A stretch of 15,116 nt of DNA from an uncultured Eggerthellaceae bacterium. Lineage in GTDB: Bacteria; Actinomycetota; Coriobacteriia; Coriobacteriales; Eggerthellaceae. The notes under the pieces are model-generated. The model saw nothing but the letters and a program-made list of their open reading frames with translations, ran no database searches and had not been told where the DNA came from. Positions 1 through 8,084 of the stretch are shown here, piece by piece. Every line of letters starts with the position of its first letter. Within the stretch, counting starts at the first letter, position 1. The DNA is taken from positions 1-15,116 of the forward strand of contig CASTMW010000026.1 of the NCBI GenBank assembly GCA_949450265.1, read 5' to 3'. Made by a program: the position numbers and the translations under genes.

Positions 1-233
1 CGGGAGACCACCTCATCATGCAAAGCATGGTAATCCAGCAATGCTTCGTTCTCCAATTGCTCAAGATTAATGGTGATGATGCGGCTATCATCAACGCCAT
101 TCTTCTTGAGTTCTTCGGCAAACAGCTTGAGAAGAGTGGACTTTCCGCACCTGCGCACGCCGGTGACCACTTTGATGACATCCTTGTCCCGCCAACGGCG
201 CAACTTCTCTAGGTAAGCAGGACGGTCAATCAT
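1..233 (-). CDS. AAA ATPase, N-terminal part (AAA_14/DUF4143-like), cut by the window edge
   Basis: Reading the minus strand from the ATG at 233-231 gives an open frame of 77 codons that runs off the left edge. It starts MIDRPAYLEKLRRWRDKDVI and carries a Walker A loop, GVRRCGKST, near residues 25-33, then a segment (SRIITINLEQLE) typical of the first strands of the AAA fold. A GAGGTAG ribosome site lies about six bases before the ATG. The opening, with a basic 'LxxLRRWRDKxxIKVVTGVRRCGKST' pattern, matches the family of ATPases that combine an AAA_14 domain with a C-terminal DUF4143 domain; the second domain would lie outside the window. The function of this family is poorly known, and its genes are often scattered and patchily distributed. 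The base composition is less GC-rich than the genes to the right, which may point to transfer. The plus-strand frame over the same bases (18-212) is a shadow. Confidence 0.85.
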   Translation of the reverse strand, partial: MIDRPAYLEKLRRWRDKDVIKVVTGVRRCGKSTLLKLFAEELKKNGVDDSRIITINLEQLENEALLDYHALHDEVVS

Positions 234-245
234 TGAGCTACCTCA

Positions 246-305
246 TTTCTCAATATATTGAATTTGTTTTAAATATTTTATCATTTTCTCAATATATTAA
301 GAAAA
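246..305. promoter_or_regulatory. AT-rich upstream region of the ATPase with two copies of an operator-like palindrome
   Basis: A 14-base sequence, TTTCTCAATATATT, occurs at 246-259 and again at 285-298. The first copy contains the perfect palindrome CAATATATTG (251-260). The second sits in a 22-base near-perfect palindrome (284-305) with arms TTTTCT and AGAAAA around AATATATT. Both copies lie just upstream of the ATPase start, in the most AT-rich stretch of the left part of the window. Paired, symmetric copies 39 bases apart are what a dimeric regulator site or an autoregulated promoter would look like. No confident -35/-10 pair could be assigned, so the regulatory role is inferred. Confidence 0.45.
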
Positions 306-333
306 CGTGAGAATACCTGTCATGCCGAGAATG

Positions 334-367
334 AAAAAGGGACCGGAACGTTTGTTTCCGGTCCCTT
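334..367 (-). terminator. Intrinsic terminator of the asnB-amidinotransferase unit
   Basis: Bases 337-348 (AAGGGACCGGAA) pair perfectly with 356-367 across a 7-base loop. On the minus strand the hairpin is followed by a run of five T (334-338). It lies about 80 bases after the stop codon of the amidinotransferase reading frame (447), where the asnB-led transcript should end. Confidence 0.9.
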
Positions 368-446
368 AGTCCCATTGATAAGGCACAACCCAGGAACGTC
401 AGAGCAACTTGAACGCGAGGGCCCTTGCGATCCGAAGCGGTACTTG

Positions 447-1467
447 CTAGTCCCACATCTCCGGGCGCACCAGCGTCGGATCGGCCACGCGATTCGGGAA
501 GTAGTCCTCGCAGCCGCCTTCGCGATACACATCCGCCGTGCAGCAGTGCAGGCCGCCACCGAACGGATAGGCGTCGCGCAGGTCGCACGGAATGACGTTC
601 ATGCCCAACTTATCCATCTGTTCCTGCTGGTAGACCTCGCTGGCTTCCACCACCACGGTCTTCGGGTCCAGCACCAGGCAGTTCATGGACAGCCACACCG
701 AGCTGTAGCACAGGGCCGGCGGCTCGGTATGCGCAGGCTGGGCTGCCTCCACGATCTGCCAATCGTTCGCCTCGAAGATGGCGCGCTGTTCGGCAGGCAG
801 CGGACGATGCGGGTTGTTAATGATCAGGCCCGGGCGCAGCGGCACGAACGTAGCGTCGATATGGATGGGGTACGGATCGCCCGGGAAGTTCACCGCATGC
901 ACGCGCAGGTCGGGATAGTAGCGCTGGAACCAGTCCATGGCCGCGCGATTGGTGGTCAGGCCGTGCTGGATGAACAGGTCGCGGCCCATGCGCATGACAT
1001 CGGCAGCATCCCACATGGGCTCCACCTCGGTGGTGACGAAGTCCTTGTTGGCCGTGCGCACCAGGCGCTCTTCCAGGCTGATCTTCTCGTCATAGTAATT
1101 GTGCTTGTAGGACTTGTCGGTCAGGCGCGGGCGCGGGGCCTGCGTCCACTTGAACGCCGGGTCCTCTTCGAAGTACTGCTCCATGAGCGGCCAGTACGCC
1201 AAGTATTCGAAATAACGGCAGAGGCGTGGGGCGGTCCACCTTCACGCCGCGGTCCTCCAGGATCTTCACCAGGTTGTCCAGGCATTCGTTGCCGCGCTCC
1301 ACCGTATCCAGCGGGCGCAAGCCCCACATACCGCGCATCTCCGAATCGACCGGCACCTTCTCGGATGTGGCCGGTTCCTCCGGCGGGATAACGGAGTTAT
1401 CGCACCGTCCAACGATGACGTGCTTCAGCGGATCCCAATCGTTCCACGAATTCACGATCTTCGGCAT
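447..1467 (-). pseudogene. Arginine:glycine amidinotransferase, disrupted by internal deletion and frame change
   Basis: Two minus-strand frames together encode one protein. The 5' frame starts at the ATG at 1467, preceded by AAAGGAAG, and reads MPKIVNSWNDWDPLKHVIVG through to VDRPTPL near 1228. The 3' frame resumes at RYFEYLAYWPLMEQYF near 1222 and ends at 447. The second part matches glycine amidinotransferase (AGAT) closely. The family's catalytic triad is present: Asp in MGRD, His in HIDATF, Cys in GGGLHCCTAD. Between the two parts, AGAT proteins normally carry about 40 residues containing a PRD motif and an 'EAPMxWR' segment. Those codons are absent and the frame changes at the join, so about 120 bases (not a multiple of three) seem to have been lost. 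The intact enzyme moves the amidino group of arginine to glycine, giving guanidinoacetate and ornithine. The gene lies 93 bases after asnB on the same strand. A sequencing or assembly fault is possible, but a single-base error cannot explain the missing segment. Confidence 0.85.
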
Positions 1468-1560
1468 GAGCGCTTCCTTTCCTTATCGCATATTCCAACT
1501 GCGAAGATTATGCCACCGATCGGGCACCCTGCGAAGGTCTTTTCTCTATGAAACGAGCTT

Positions 1561-3405
1561 TTAATCGAAGTAGATGCGGTGCCAGACCAGGAATGCGCAT
1601 ACCATCCAGATGCGGCGCGTGCGATCCTGGCCGCCGCGGTGCTCGTCCAGCAGCTGCCGCAAGGCCGCCGTGTCGAAGAAGTGGCGCGCGGTGGGACTGT
1701 CGAAGAGGACGCGCAGCTGAGCCTGGCGCGCATCGGTCGCTAGCCAGCGGCGCAGCGGCACCGGAAAGCCCAGCTTCGCACGTCCCGCGGTCTGCACGGG
1801 CAGCGCACTGGCGGCGGCGCGGCGCAGGGTCACCTTCGTCTGCTGATGCGTGACCCGCAGATGCTCCGGCAGCATTCGCGCCACCTGGAACACCTCCGTG
1901 TCCAGATACGGCACGCGCGCCTCAAGGGAATGGGCCATCGACATGCGATCGGTCTTCTGCAGGATGTCCTCCACCAGCCACAGATGCAGGTCCACATATT
2001 GCATCTGCATGGTGTGGGGAAGGTGTGCGGTATGCTCATAAAGCGGCGCAGCCAGCTGTTGGGGCAGCGCGTTGCCGCTCGGGCGCGCCAGCAGCGCATC
2101 GCGCTCACGCGGACAGAAGGCCACCTGATGTGCATTCGTGTAGTACCACCCCGCAGGTCCTTGCGCCGCTCGCCGCAGGAAGTTCGCGCCCCGCATGCCG
2201 CGCCTGGCCGCCGCATCCGCCATGCGCCGCAAGAGCGCGCGGGGCACCGTGCGCAGCCGCTTGGCCGCAAGCGCCGCCTGGTAGATACGATAGCCGCCGA
2301 ACAGCTCGTCAGCGCCCTCCCCCGAGAGCACCGCCTTCACCTGCGTGGCCGCCAGCTCATCTGCGAAGAACAACGCCATGGCCGCCGGGTCGCCCGTGGG
2401 CTCGTCCATGTGCCAGAGCACGCGCCCCATGCTGCCCCAGTATTCCTCCTGCGAAACGATGCGCGCTGCATTCGCCACCTGAAGGTCGACCGCCGCGCTT
2501 CCCGCCTGCGCTATCTCGTTGCGTTCCGCCTCGCATTCAGCAAAGCCCACCGTGAACGTGCGCGCCTTCGCGTCGTCCTCGCGCAAGCAGCTGGTCAGAT
2601 AGCTGGAATCCACCCCACCCGACAGCAGGCTGCCCACCGGCACATCCGCCGCTCCATGCAGCCGCACCGACGCGCGCACCGCCGCATCCACGCGCGCCGC
2701 AGCCTCTTCGCCACCCAGATGCGCATCGGGCACGAACTCGGGACGCCAGTAGCGCTGCATCTCCATGGCGCCCTGACGATCCACGCGCAGCCAGTGTGCG
2801 GGTGGCAGCTTGAAGATGTCCTTGAAGAACGTCTCGGGCAGCGCCGAGAACTGGAAGCACAAGTACTGCTCCAACGCCTCTTCGTTCAACTGGCGCCGAT
2901 AGGCCGGATGGCGCAGGATGGCCTTGATCTCGGATGCGAAGATGAACCGCGTGCCCTGCCGGGTGTAATACAGTGGTTTGATGCCGAACGGGTCGCGTGC
3001 ACAGAAGAGCGTTGCCCGCCGCTCGTCCCATATCGCGAAGGCGAACATGCCGCGCAGGCGATGCAGGCAATCCTGGCCCCATTGCATGTAGGCGACCAGC
3101 AGCGTCTCGGTGTCGCTGCGGGTGCGGAAGGTCCAGCCCAGGCGCACGAGCTGAGCGCGCAGGTCAGCGTGGTTGTATATCTCGCCGTTGAACACGATGG
3201 CGAAGGTGCCATTCTTCTGGCGGATGAACGGTTGCGTGCCGCCCGGCAGGTCCACCAGCGCAAGCCGCCGGTGTCCCAGCGCCACGCCATCGCGGATGAA
3301 CTGGCCTTCGCCGTCCGGCCCGCGATGTGCCATGACATCGCACATCTCCTTGAGCGTGCGCACATCGGCCAGTTCAGCTTGCGTGAAACCGCAGATCCCG
3401 CACAT
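1561..3405 (-). CDS. asnB: Asparagine synthase (glutamine-hydrolysing)
   Basis: This 614-residue cytosolic enzyme makes asparagine from aspartate, ATP and glutamine-derived ammonia. The mature N terminus MCGICGF places the nucleophile Cys at position 2. The glutaminase domain (about 1-215) shows AHRGPDG, GHRRLALVD (44-52), NGEIYNH (73-79) and RSDTE (96-100). The synthetase domain (about 235-610) has the PP-loop SGGVDSS (262-268) and SGEGADELFGGY (361-372), and ends with a typical KLGFPVPLRRWL segment. Length is usual for the AsnB family. The start is fixed by the catalytic Cys; GAAGGGTGG upstream could serve as ribosome site. It sits upstream of the broken amidinotransferase on the same strand, with 93 bases between, so the two probably share a transcript. 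AsnB-like proteins can also amidate other substrates in specialised pathways, but nothing here departs from housekeeping AsnB. Confidence 0.95.
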   Translation of the reverse strand: MCGICGFTQAELADVRTLKEMCDVMAHRGPDGEGQFIRDGVALGHRRLALVDLPGGTQPFIRQKNGTFAIVFNGEIYNHADLRAQLVRLGWTFRTRSDTETLLVAYMQWGQDCLHRLRGMFAFAIWDERRATLFCARDPFGIKPLYYTRQGTRFIFASEIKAILRHPAYRRQLNEEALEQYLCFQFSALPETFFKDIFKLPPAHWLRVDRQGAMEMQRYWRPEFVPDAHLGGEEAAARVDAAVRASVRLHGAADVPVGSLLSGGVDSSYLTSCLREDDAKARTFTVGFAECEAERNEIAQAGSAAVDLQVANAARIVSQEEYWGSMGRVLWHMDEPTGDPAAMALFFADELAATQVKAVLSGEGADELFGGYRIYQAALAAKRLRTVPRALLRRMADAAARRGMRGANFLRRAAQGPAGWYYTNAHQVAFCPRERDALLARPSGNALPQQLAAPLYEHTAHLPHTMQMQYVDLHLWLVEDILQKTDRMSMAHSLEARVPYLDTEVFQVARMLPEHLRVTHQQTKVTLRRAAASALPVQTAGRAKLGFPVPLRRWLATDARQAQLRVLFDSPTARHFFDTAALRQLLDEHRGGQDRTRRIWMVCAFLVWHRIYFD

Positions 3406-3488
3406 GATGCCACCCTTCTCCGCTGCCTATCTACAGGCTAGGAGAACAGGGGCTTAACGGTCCCATAGCGGAACCTGAAGATTGCTTA

Positions 3489-3518
3489 GAGCGGCCTTAT
3501 GTTTTCCTTAAGGCGCTC
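3489..3518 (-). terminator. Hairpin after the ABC transporter operon, weak terminator candidate
   Basis: GAGCG-G-CCTTA pairs with TAAGG-CGCTC, with one bulged base, between the ATPase stop (3549) and asnB (3405). No T-run follows on the minus strand, so it may be only a weak or factor-dependent end, or transcription may continue into asnB. Confidence 0.35.
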
Positions 3519-3548
3519 CGCTTGGGTGCTTTAGGAGACGTGGCCCCT

Positions 3549-4282
<734 letters not shown>

Positions 4283-4286
<4 letters not shown>

Positions 4287-5740
4287 CTATCCCCTCTCAT
4301 CTTCTTACCCAACGAATCCTCTGCGTGCACCTGATGGGTATGCGCGAAGCTCTCCGACATGCGCAGCGTCCTTGCCACAGCGGCCTCGCTACCCTCGGCA
4401 GCAACGGCGCCCACGGTGGCCGGGATGTCATGATGGGGCTGCTCTTGCAACCGGTTGGCCTTGCGATGCTTCGGCCGCCCTCCTGCCAAGCGCAGCTCCA
4501 TATGGTTGATGGCCTTGGTCAGCGGGATGGTCACGATCAGGTAGAAGAATGCGGCCACGATATAGGGGGTCACGTTGCCCGTGGCAGCCGTGATGGTCTT
4601 GGAGTACATCATGATTTCCATGACGCCCACCGCAGCCAGAAGCGACGTATCCTTGTACATCAGGATGAACTCGCTGGTCATGGTTGGGATGACGCGGCGG
4701 AACGTCTGCGGGATGATGACATAGATCATGGTTTGCGCGCCGTTCATGCCCAGACTGCGCGCCGCCTCGAACTGCCCCTTGTTGATGGACTGGATGCCCG
4801 CACGGAATATCTCGGCCAGATACGCGCTGGAGTTCATCACCAGCACCACCACACCCAGCACGAAGTTGTCTATCTGGATGCCCAGCAGCGGCAATCCGAA
4901 AAAGGCGATGTATATCTGCAGGAACAGCGGCGTGCCGCGCACCACATTGATGTAAATGGATCCGATGGCGCGAGCGAAGCGGTTGTTCGCCATGCGCAGG
5001 AAACTCCAACACAGGCCCAGCGGTATGGCCAACGGGAAGCTGATGATCACCAGCGCCAACGCCAGTAGCCAGCCCCAAAACACCGCAGGCACCGTGGTTA
5101 CCACGATGGCTGGGTCGAAGAATAGATGCAGGAACTTGTTCGAGTTCCATGCCTGCACCCATGGCTGGTCGTTCAGCCACAATGCCAGCTGCTCGCTAGG
5201 CGTGGTACCCGTCACCGTGATGGAGGCGCCCCCATCGGGAATGTCAGCGATGGTGCCGTCGGATAAGGTATAGCTGCCCTGCACGGCGAAGGTGCCGCCA
5301 TCGGCAGGGAACTGCGCATTGTTCAGCTCAAGCATCACCATGGAGCCCGCCGGGGTAGGCTCGGTGAACGTGACGGTGACGCTGGTGCCGTCCGTGTCAA
5401 CCGTGCTGGGCACGCTCAAGCGCTTGAGCCCATCCAGCACCGTGACCGTGGTGCCATCGGCTGGCAAGGCCGACCCGTCGGGCAGCGTGATGGTCACGCT
5501 GGAGACCGATTCGCCCTCGTCCGTCTGCCCTTGCCAGGTGATGCGCGTGTCGGTGGCACCCATGATGCCGTCCGCCCCGTCTTGGTTGCTCTTTGCCGTG
5601 AATCGCTCGGTGGTCAGCGCTTGAGCCTGCTGTGCTGGCCACGCGCATACTGCAAGCGCGCATGCCAGCAGCGCGCATGCCAGCGTCGTTAGCACGCACG
5701 CCAAAAGAAGAAGGGGCAGACGCCAGCCTGCCCCTCGCAC
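4283..5740 (-). CDS. Polar amino acid ABC transporter permease with extra N-terminal extracellular domain
   Basis: The C-terminal half is a typical HisM/GlnP-type permease: several hydrophobic spans, INVVRGTPLFLQIYIAFFG, and the ATPase-contact EAA loop EAARSLGMNGAQ...IPQTFRRVIP near residues 315-340. Unusually, about 200 residues precede it: a signal or anchor helix (RLPLLLLACVLTTLACALLA), an Ala-rich cleavage-like site (AQQAQA) and a Gly/Thr/Asp-rich, beta-type segment of about 150 residues, predicted to be outside the cell. I saw no binding-protein fold in that segment. The tail after the last span (about 60 residues) is hydrophilic. I prefer the GTG at 5740 (485 residues), 13 bases after the binding-protein stop and followed by a proper signal sequence. 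The frame stays open to an ATG at 5824 (513 residues), but that would overlap the upstream gene by about 70 bases. Confidence 0.85.
5702..5735 (-). terminator. Intra-operon terminator/attenuator-like hairpin
   Basis: AGGGGCAG (5712-5719, plus strand) pairs perfectly with CTGCCCCT (5728-5735) around an 8-base loop. On the minus strand the stem is followed by TTCTTCTTTT. It lies directly after the binding-protein gene and inside the first codons of the permease. A partial terminator here would give more binding protein than membrane complex, a common arrangement in ABC importers. The T-run is broken by two C, so termination would be incomplete. Confidence 0.5.
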
Positions 5741-5753
5741 GATGTTATCCCAG

Positions 5754-6584
5754 CTACTCAGCGGATGTACCGAACCATTTCTCATAGATCTCATCATAGG
5801 TACCGTCTGCCTTCGCTTCCGCAATAGCGTCGTTCAGGGCCTGCGTCAGCGCAGGGTTGTCCTTGCTGACCACGATAGCATACTGTTCGCCCGTGGGAAT
5901 CTCAGCGATGATCTGCATGTCCGTATAGGCATTGTTGACATAATATTGCACAACCGGCAAGTCAGAGGCGATAGCATCGATCTGGCCCGACTGCAGTGCC
6001 GCAAACACGGCGGTCATCTCATCGAAGGGAATAACCTCGGCGCCTTCGATGTTCTCCTTAGCCCAGTCATAGCCCGTGGTGCCCGACTGTGCGCCGATCT
6101 TCTTGCCAGCCAGCTGATCCACATCGGTGTAGCCAGAGTCCTTCATCACCACGATGCCCTGGTTGGAATCCATGATGACATCGGTGAAGTCGATCTCCTT
6201 CTTGCGGTCCTCGGTGACCGTGAAGCCCGACACGCCCACGTCGGCCTTGCCGCCCGCGCTGATCATCGGCACGATGGTGTCGAACTTGGTGGAGGGCAGG
6301 TACTCGGCCTGCAGGCCCATCTTCTCGGCCAGCGCCTTCATCAGGTCAACCTCGAAGCCTACCGCTTCGCTGCCTTCCAGGTTCTCGAACGGCGGGAAAT
6401 CCAGCGATGCGGCGATGGTCAGCTTGCCATCGTCGATGAGCACCATCTCTTCGGTTGTGCCCTGCGCATCTTCGCTGGCGCTGGAACTGGAGCTTGCTGC
6501 CGGTTCCCCGCTGCACCCGGCCAGCGCCACTGCCGACACCAGCGCGAAGGCTGCTGCGGCCACAGCGATCCTTTTCATCTTCAT
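5754..6584 (-). CDS. Polar amino acid ABC transporter, substrate-binding lipoprotein
   Basis: This 276-residue lipoprotein begins MKMKRIAVAAAAFALVSAVA and has a lipobox LAGC with the lipidated Cys at 24, followed by a Ser-rich linker. The mature part is a type-3 solute-binding domain (SBP_bac_3): KLTIAASLDFPPFE, GFEVDLMKALAEKMG, KFDTIVPMISAGGKADVGVSGFTVTEDRKKEIDF (in pieces), GAQSGTTGYDWAKEN and DGTYDEIYEKWFG at the end. It would sit on the outer face of the membrane and hand a polar amino acid to the permease. GAGGG lies five bases before the ATG. It is the first gene of the operon, with the permease 13 bases downstream. Ligand specificity is uncertain: glutamine, arginine or another polar amino acid. 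Confidence 0.95.
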   Translation of the reverse strand: MKMKRIAVAAAAFALVSAVALAGCSGEPAASSSSSASEDAQGTTEEMVLIDDGKLTIAASLDFPPFENLEGSEAVGFEVDLMKALAEKMGLQAEYLPSTKFDTIVPMISAGGKADVGVSGFTVTEDRKKEIDFTDVIMDSNQGIVVMKDSGYTDVDQLAGKKIGAQSGTTGYDWAKENIEGAEVIPFDEMTAVFAALQSGQIDAIASDLPVVQYYVNNAYTDMQIIAEIPTGEQYAIVVSKDNPALTQALNDAIAEAKADGTYDEIYEKWFGTSAE

Positions 6585-6625
6585 AGATACCCTCTTCTCA
6601 TACGGTCTGAATCAATGATCCGGTT

Positions 6626-6645
6626 CACTCCATCGCGATGGAGTG
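6626..6645. promoter_or_regulatory. Perfect 20-base palindrome between the alarmone synthetase gene and the ABC operon
   Basis: CACTCCATCG is followed directly by its exact reverse complement CGATGGAGTG. It lies in the 69-base gap between the alarmone synthetase stop (6654) and the binding-protein start (6584). No T-run follows on either strand, so an operator of the transporter operon is as likely as a terminator of the upstream gene. Confidence 0.5.
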
Positions 6646-6653
6646 GCCCCTTA

Positions 6654-7484
6654 TCATAGCGGATTCTCGCCGCTCACCAGCTGATCGGACAGGTCAATCT
6701 GGCGTGCGGCCTTCATTTCCCGCTTGCCAGCCGGTACGTCCTGCTCTAGCGCGCGTGCCAGGACCTGCATGCGGTCCTCCACCTCTTCGATGATCTCCGA
6801 ACAACGCTTCAGCTCGGTGCCCACGTTCACACCCGATATCTCGTGCACGGCCTTGTATTTCAGGTCGTGCTCCAAGCTGGCCCAGAAATCCATAGCGATG
6901 GTGCGAATCTGTATCTCCACCGGCACGCTCTCGCGACCGCTGAGGAAATAGACCGGGATCTTCACGATCATATGCAGGCTGCGATAACCGTTGGGCTTGG
7001 GGTTGGCGATGTAGTCCTTAACCGCCACCACTTCCAGATCGTCCTGATGCTCCAAATAATGCAGGATATCGTAGACGTCCTGCACGTAGCTCACGATGAC
7101 GCGCAGCCCGGCGATGTCCATGATGTAGTGCTCCATAGCATCCAGTGTCTGCGGCTTGCCATAGCGCTCCAGCTTCTCGAAGATGCTGGGCACACTCTTC
7201 ATGCGCGATTCGATATGATGGATGGGATTGCGCGACAGGCGCAGCTTGATGTCCTGGTCCAACGTTTCCAGGCGTGTTTCCATCTGACGCATGGCCGCAT
7301 GGTACTTCTGCAGGATGTCCTGCGTTGCGAACTCCAGCACCGCCAGCATGTCGATGTCACTGGCGGTCAGAGGCTGGTTCTGCGTGAAGTTCAAGGTGGT
7401 AGCTCCGGGACGGTCCACCGTGCCGCGGTCGAACGCCGCGCCCGTGGCCACCCGCAGGTCGTTGAGGTGATCGCGCTCTGACAT
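6654..7484 (-). CDS. Small alarmone synthetase, (p)ppGpp synthetase of RelQ/YjbM type
   Basis: This 276-residue protein contains only the synthetase domain of the RelA/SpoT superfamily and transfers pyrophosphate from ATP to GDP or GTP. Visible motifs: IESRMKSVPSIFEKL (91-105), DIAGLRVI (123-130), the G-loop region KDYIANPKPNGYRSLHM (156-172), then VEIQIRTIAMDFWASLEHDL (189-208) with conserved Glu and Gln. There is no HD hydrolase, TGS or ACT domain, so it is a single-domain synthetase rather than a long Rel. An N-terminal extension of about 40 residues precedes the domain. GGGGAGA before the ATG is a good ribosome site. It is divergent from mihF across a 228-base region and its stop lies 69 bases upstream of the ABC operon, so read-through into the transporter is possible. 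Confidence 0.92.
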   Translation of the reverse strand: MSERDHLNDLRVATGAAFDRGTVDRPGATTLNFTQNQPLTASDIDMLAVLEFATQDILQKYHAAMRQMETRLETLDQDIKLRLSRNPIHHIESRMKSVPSIFEKLERYGKPQTLDAMEHYIMDIAGLRVIVSYVQDVYDILHYLEHQDDLEVVAVKDYIANPKPNGYRSLHMIVKIPVYFLSGRESVPVEIQIRTIAMDFWASLEHDLKYKAVHEISGVNVGTELKRCSEIIEEVEDRMQVLARALEQDVPAGKREMKAARQIDLSDQLVSGENPL

Positions 7485-7563
7485 CTTGTCTCCCCGTGGG
7501 TCCGTATGGCCGCTGATCGGCCCGTTTCGCCTCGTTCTTGCGCACTATCCTACCCCAATTTGA

Positions 7564-7629
7564 ATTAATGGGTGCAAAGTGGCGCAGTTTCCATTAATAT
7601 CTGTGGAACTGGTTGGACGCGATTAATCG
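7564..7629. promoter_or_regulatory. Inverted repeats in the divergent alarmone synthetase/mihF control region
   Basis: The 228-base gap 7485-7712 separates divergent genes. ATTAATGG (7564-7571) and its exact reverse complement CCATTAAT (7591-7598) are separated by 19 bases. A second palindrome, CGATTAATCG, follows at 7620-7629. These AT-rich ATTAAT blocks stand out from the GC-rich surroundings. A candidate plus-strand -10 (TATTAT, 7653-7658) lies downstream toward mihF. On the minus strand TTGCAC and TAGGAT, 19 bases apart, are a weak promoter candidate for the alarmone gene. None of these is strong enough to call firmly. Confidence 0.4.
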
Positions 7630-7712
7630 AACTTTCAATACACCAAGCGTCATATTATCCATTGCGGCGTACAGCCCGTGCCGTGCGTCGCCTAAAGAGA
7701 TTGCGAGTAGAC

Positions 7713-8021
7713 ATGCCAGCACCCACAATGACCCCGGAACAGCGCGCGAAGGCTCTGGAGAAGGCCCGTATCGTCCGTGCGAAGCGCTCTGAGATCACCA
7801 CGAAGCTGTCGCTTGGCACCATGACCGCCGAGCAGGCGCTCAAGAAGGTGGACGACCCCATCGTGGGCCGTATGAAGGTGAAGTCCTTTATCAACGCTCT
7901 GCCGGGCTACGGCAAGGTGAAGACGGAGAAGCTGATGGAAGAACTGGGCATTCCTGAAACGCGTCGTCTGCAGGGTCTGGGTGCGAAGCAGATGGAGAAC
8001 CTCAAGGCTGCCTTGAAGTAG
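7713..8021 (+). CDS. mihF: Actinobacterial integration host factor (mIHF)
   Basis: This 102-residue nucleoid-associated protein binds and bends DNA. It begins MPAPTMTPEQRAKALEKARI, has a basic central helix (VRAKRSEITTKL), and ends with the helix-two-turn-helix DNA-binding region: NALPGYGKVKTEKLMEELGI followed by PETRRLQGLGAKQ. Length and motifs match the mIHF family of actinobacteria (mycobacterial protein about 105 residues), which is unrelated to proteobacterial IHF. The frame stays open upstream to 7572, but those 47 residues lack family similarity, so I place the start at the ATG at 7713. The ribosome site is weak (GAGTAG). It is the only clear plus-strand gene and is followed by a strong terminator. 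Confidence 0.93.
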   Translation: MPAPTMTPEQRAKALEKARIVRAKRSEITTKLSLGTMTAEQALKKVDDPIVGRMKVKSFINALPGYGKVKTEKLMEELGIPETRRLQGLGAKQMENLKAALK

Positions 8022-8044
8022 GTTCTGTCACATATATCTTCACG

Positions 8045-8067
8045 GGGCGCCTGCGGGCGCCCTTTTT
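8045..8067 (+). terminator. Intrinsic terminator of mihF
   Basis: GGGCGCC (8045-8051) pairs with GGCGCCC (8056-8062) across the tetraloop TGCG, followed by five T (8063-8067). It lies 24 bases after the mihF stop. The minus-strand genes converge here, but the T-run supports termination only on the plus strand. Confidence 0.92.
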
Positions 8068-8084
8068 CATGCGCACAAAACATC

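Noticed and set aside
375..1391. Long plus-strand open frame of 338 codons opposite the amidinotransferase
   Set aside because: It is the antisense shadow of a recognisable gene in GC-rich DNA; its protein is His/Arg/Ala-rich with no domain.
1499..1536. Direct repeat CTGCGAAG at 1499-1506 and 1529-1536 between asnB and the amidinotransferase
   Set aside because: Eight bases is too short to be meaningful without conservation data.
1846..3441. Plus-strand open frame of 531 codons opposite asnB
   Set aside because: Antisense of a complete, well-supported asnB; the composition (Arg, His, Gln) is typical of a shadow frame.
7572..7712. Upstream extension of mihF to the ATG at 7572
   Set aside because: The extra residues do not fit the family and the region contains inverted repeats and promoter-like elements.
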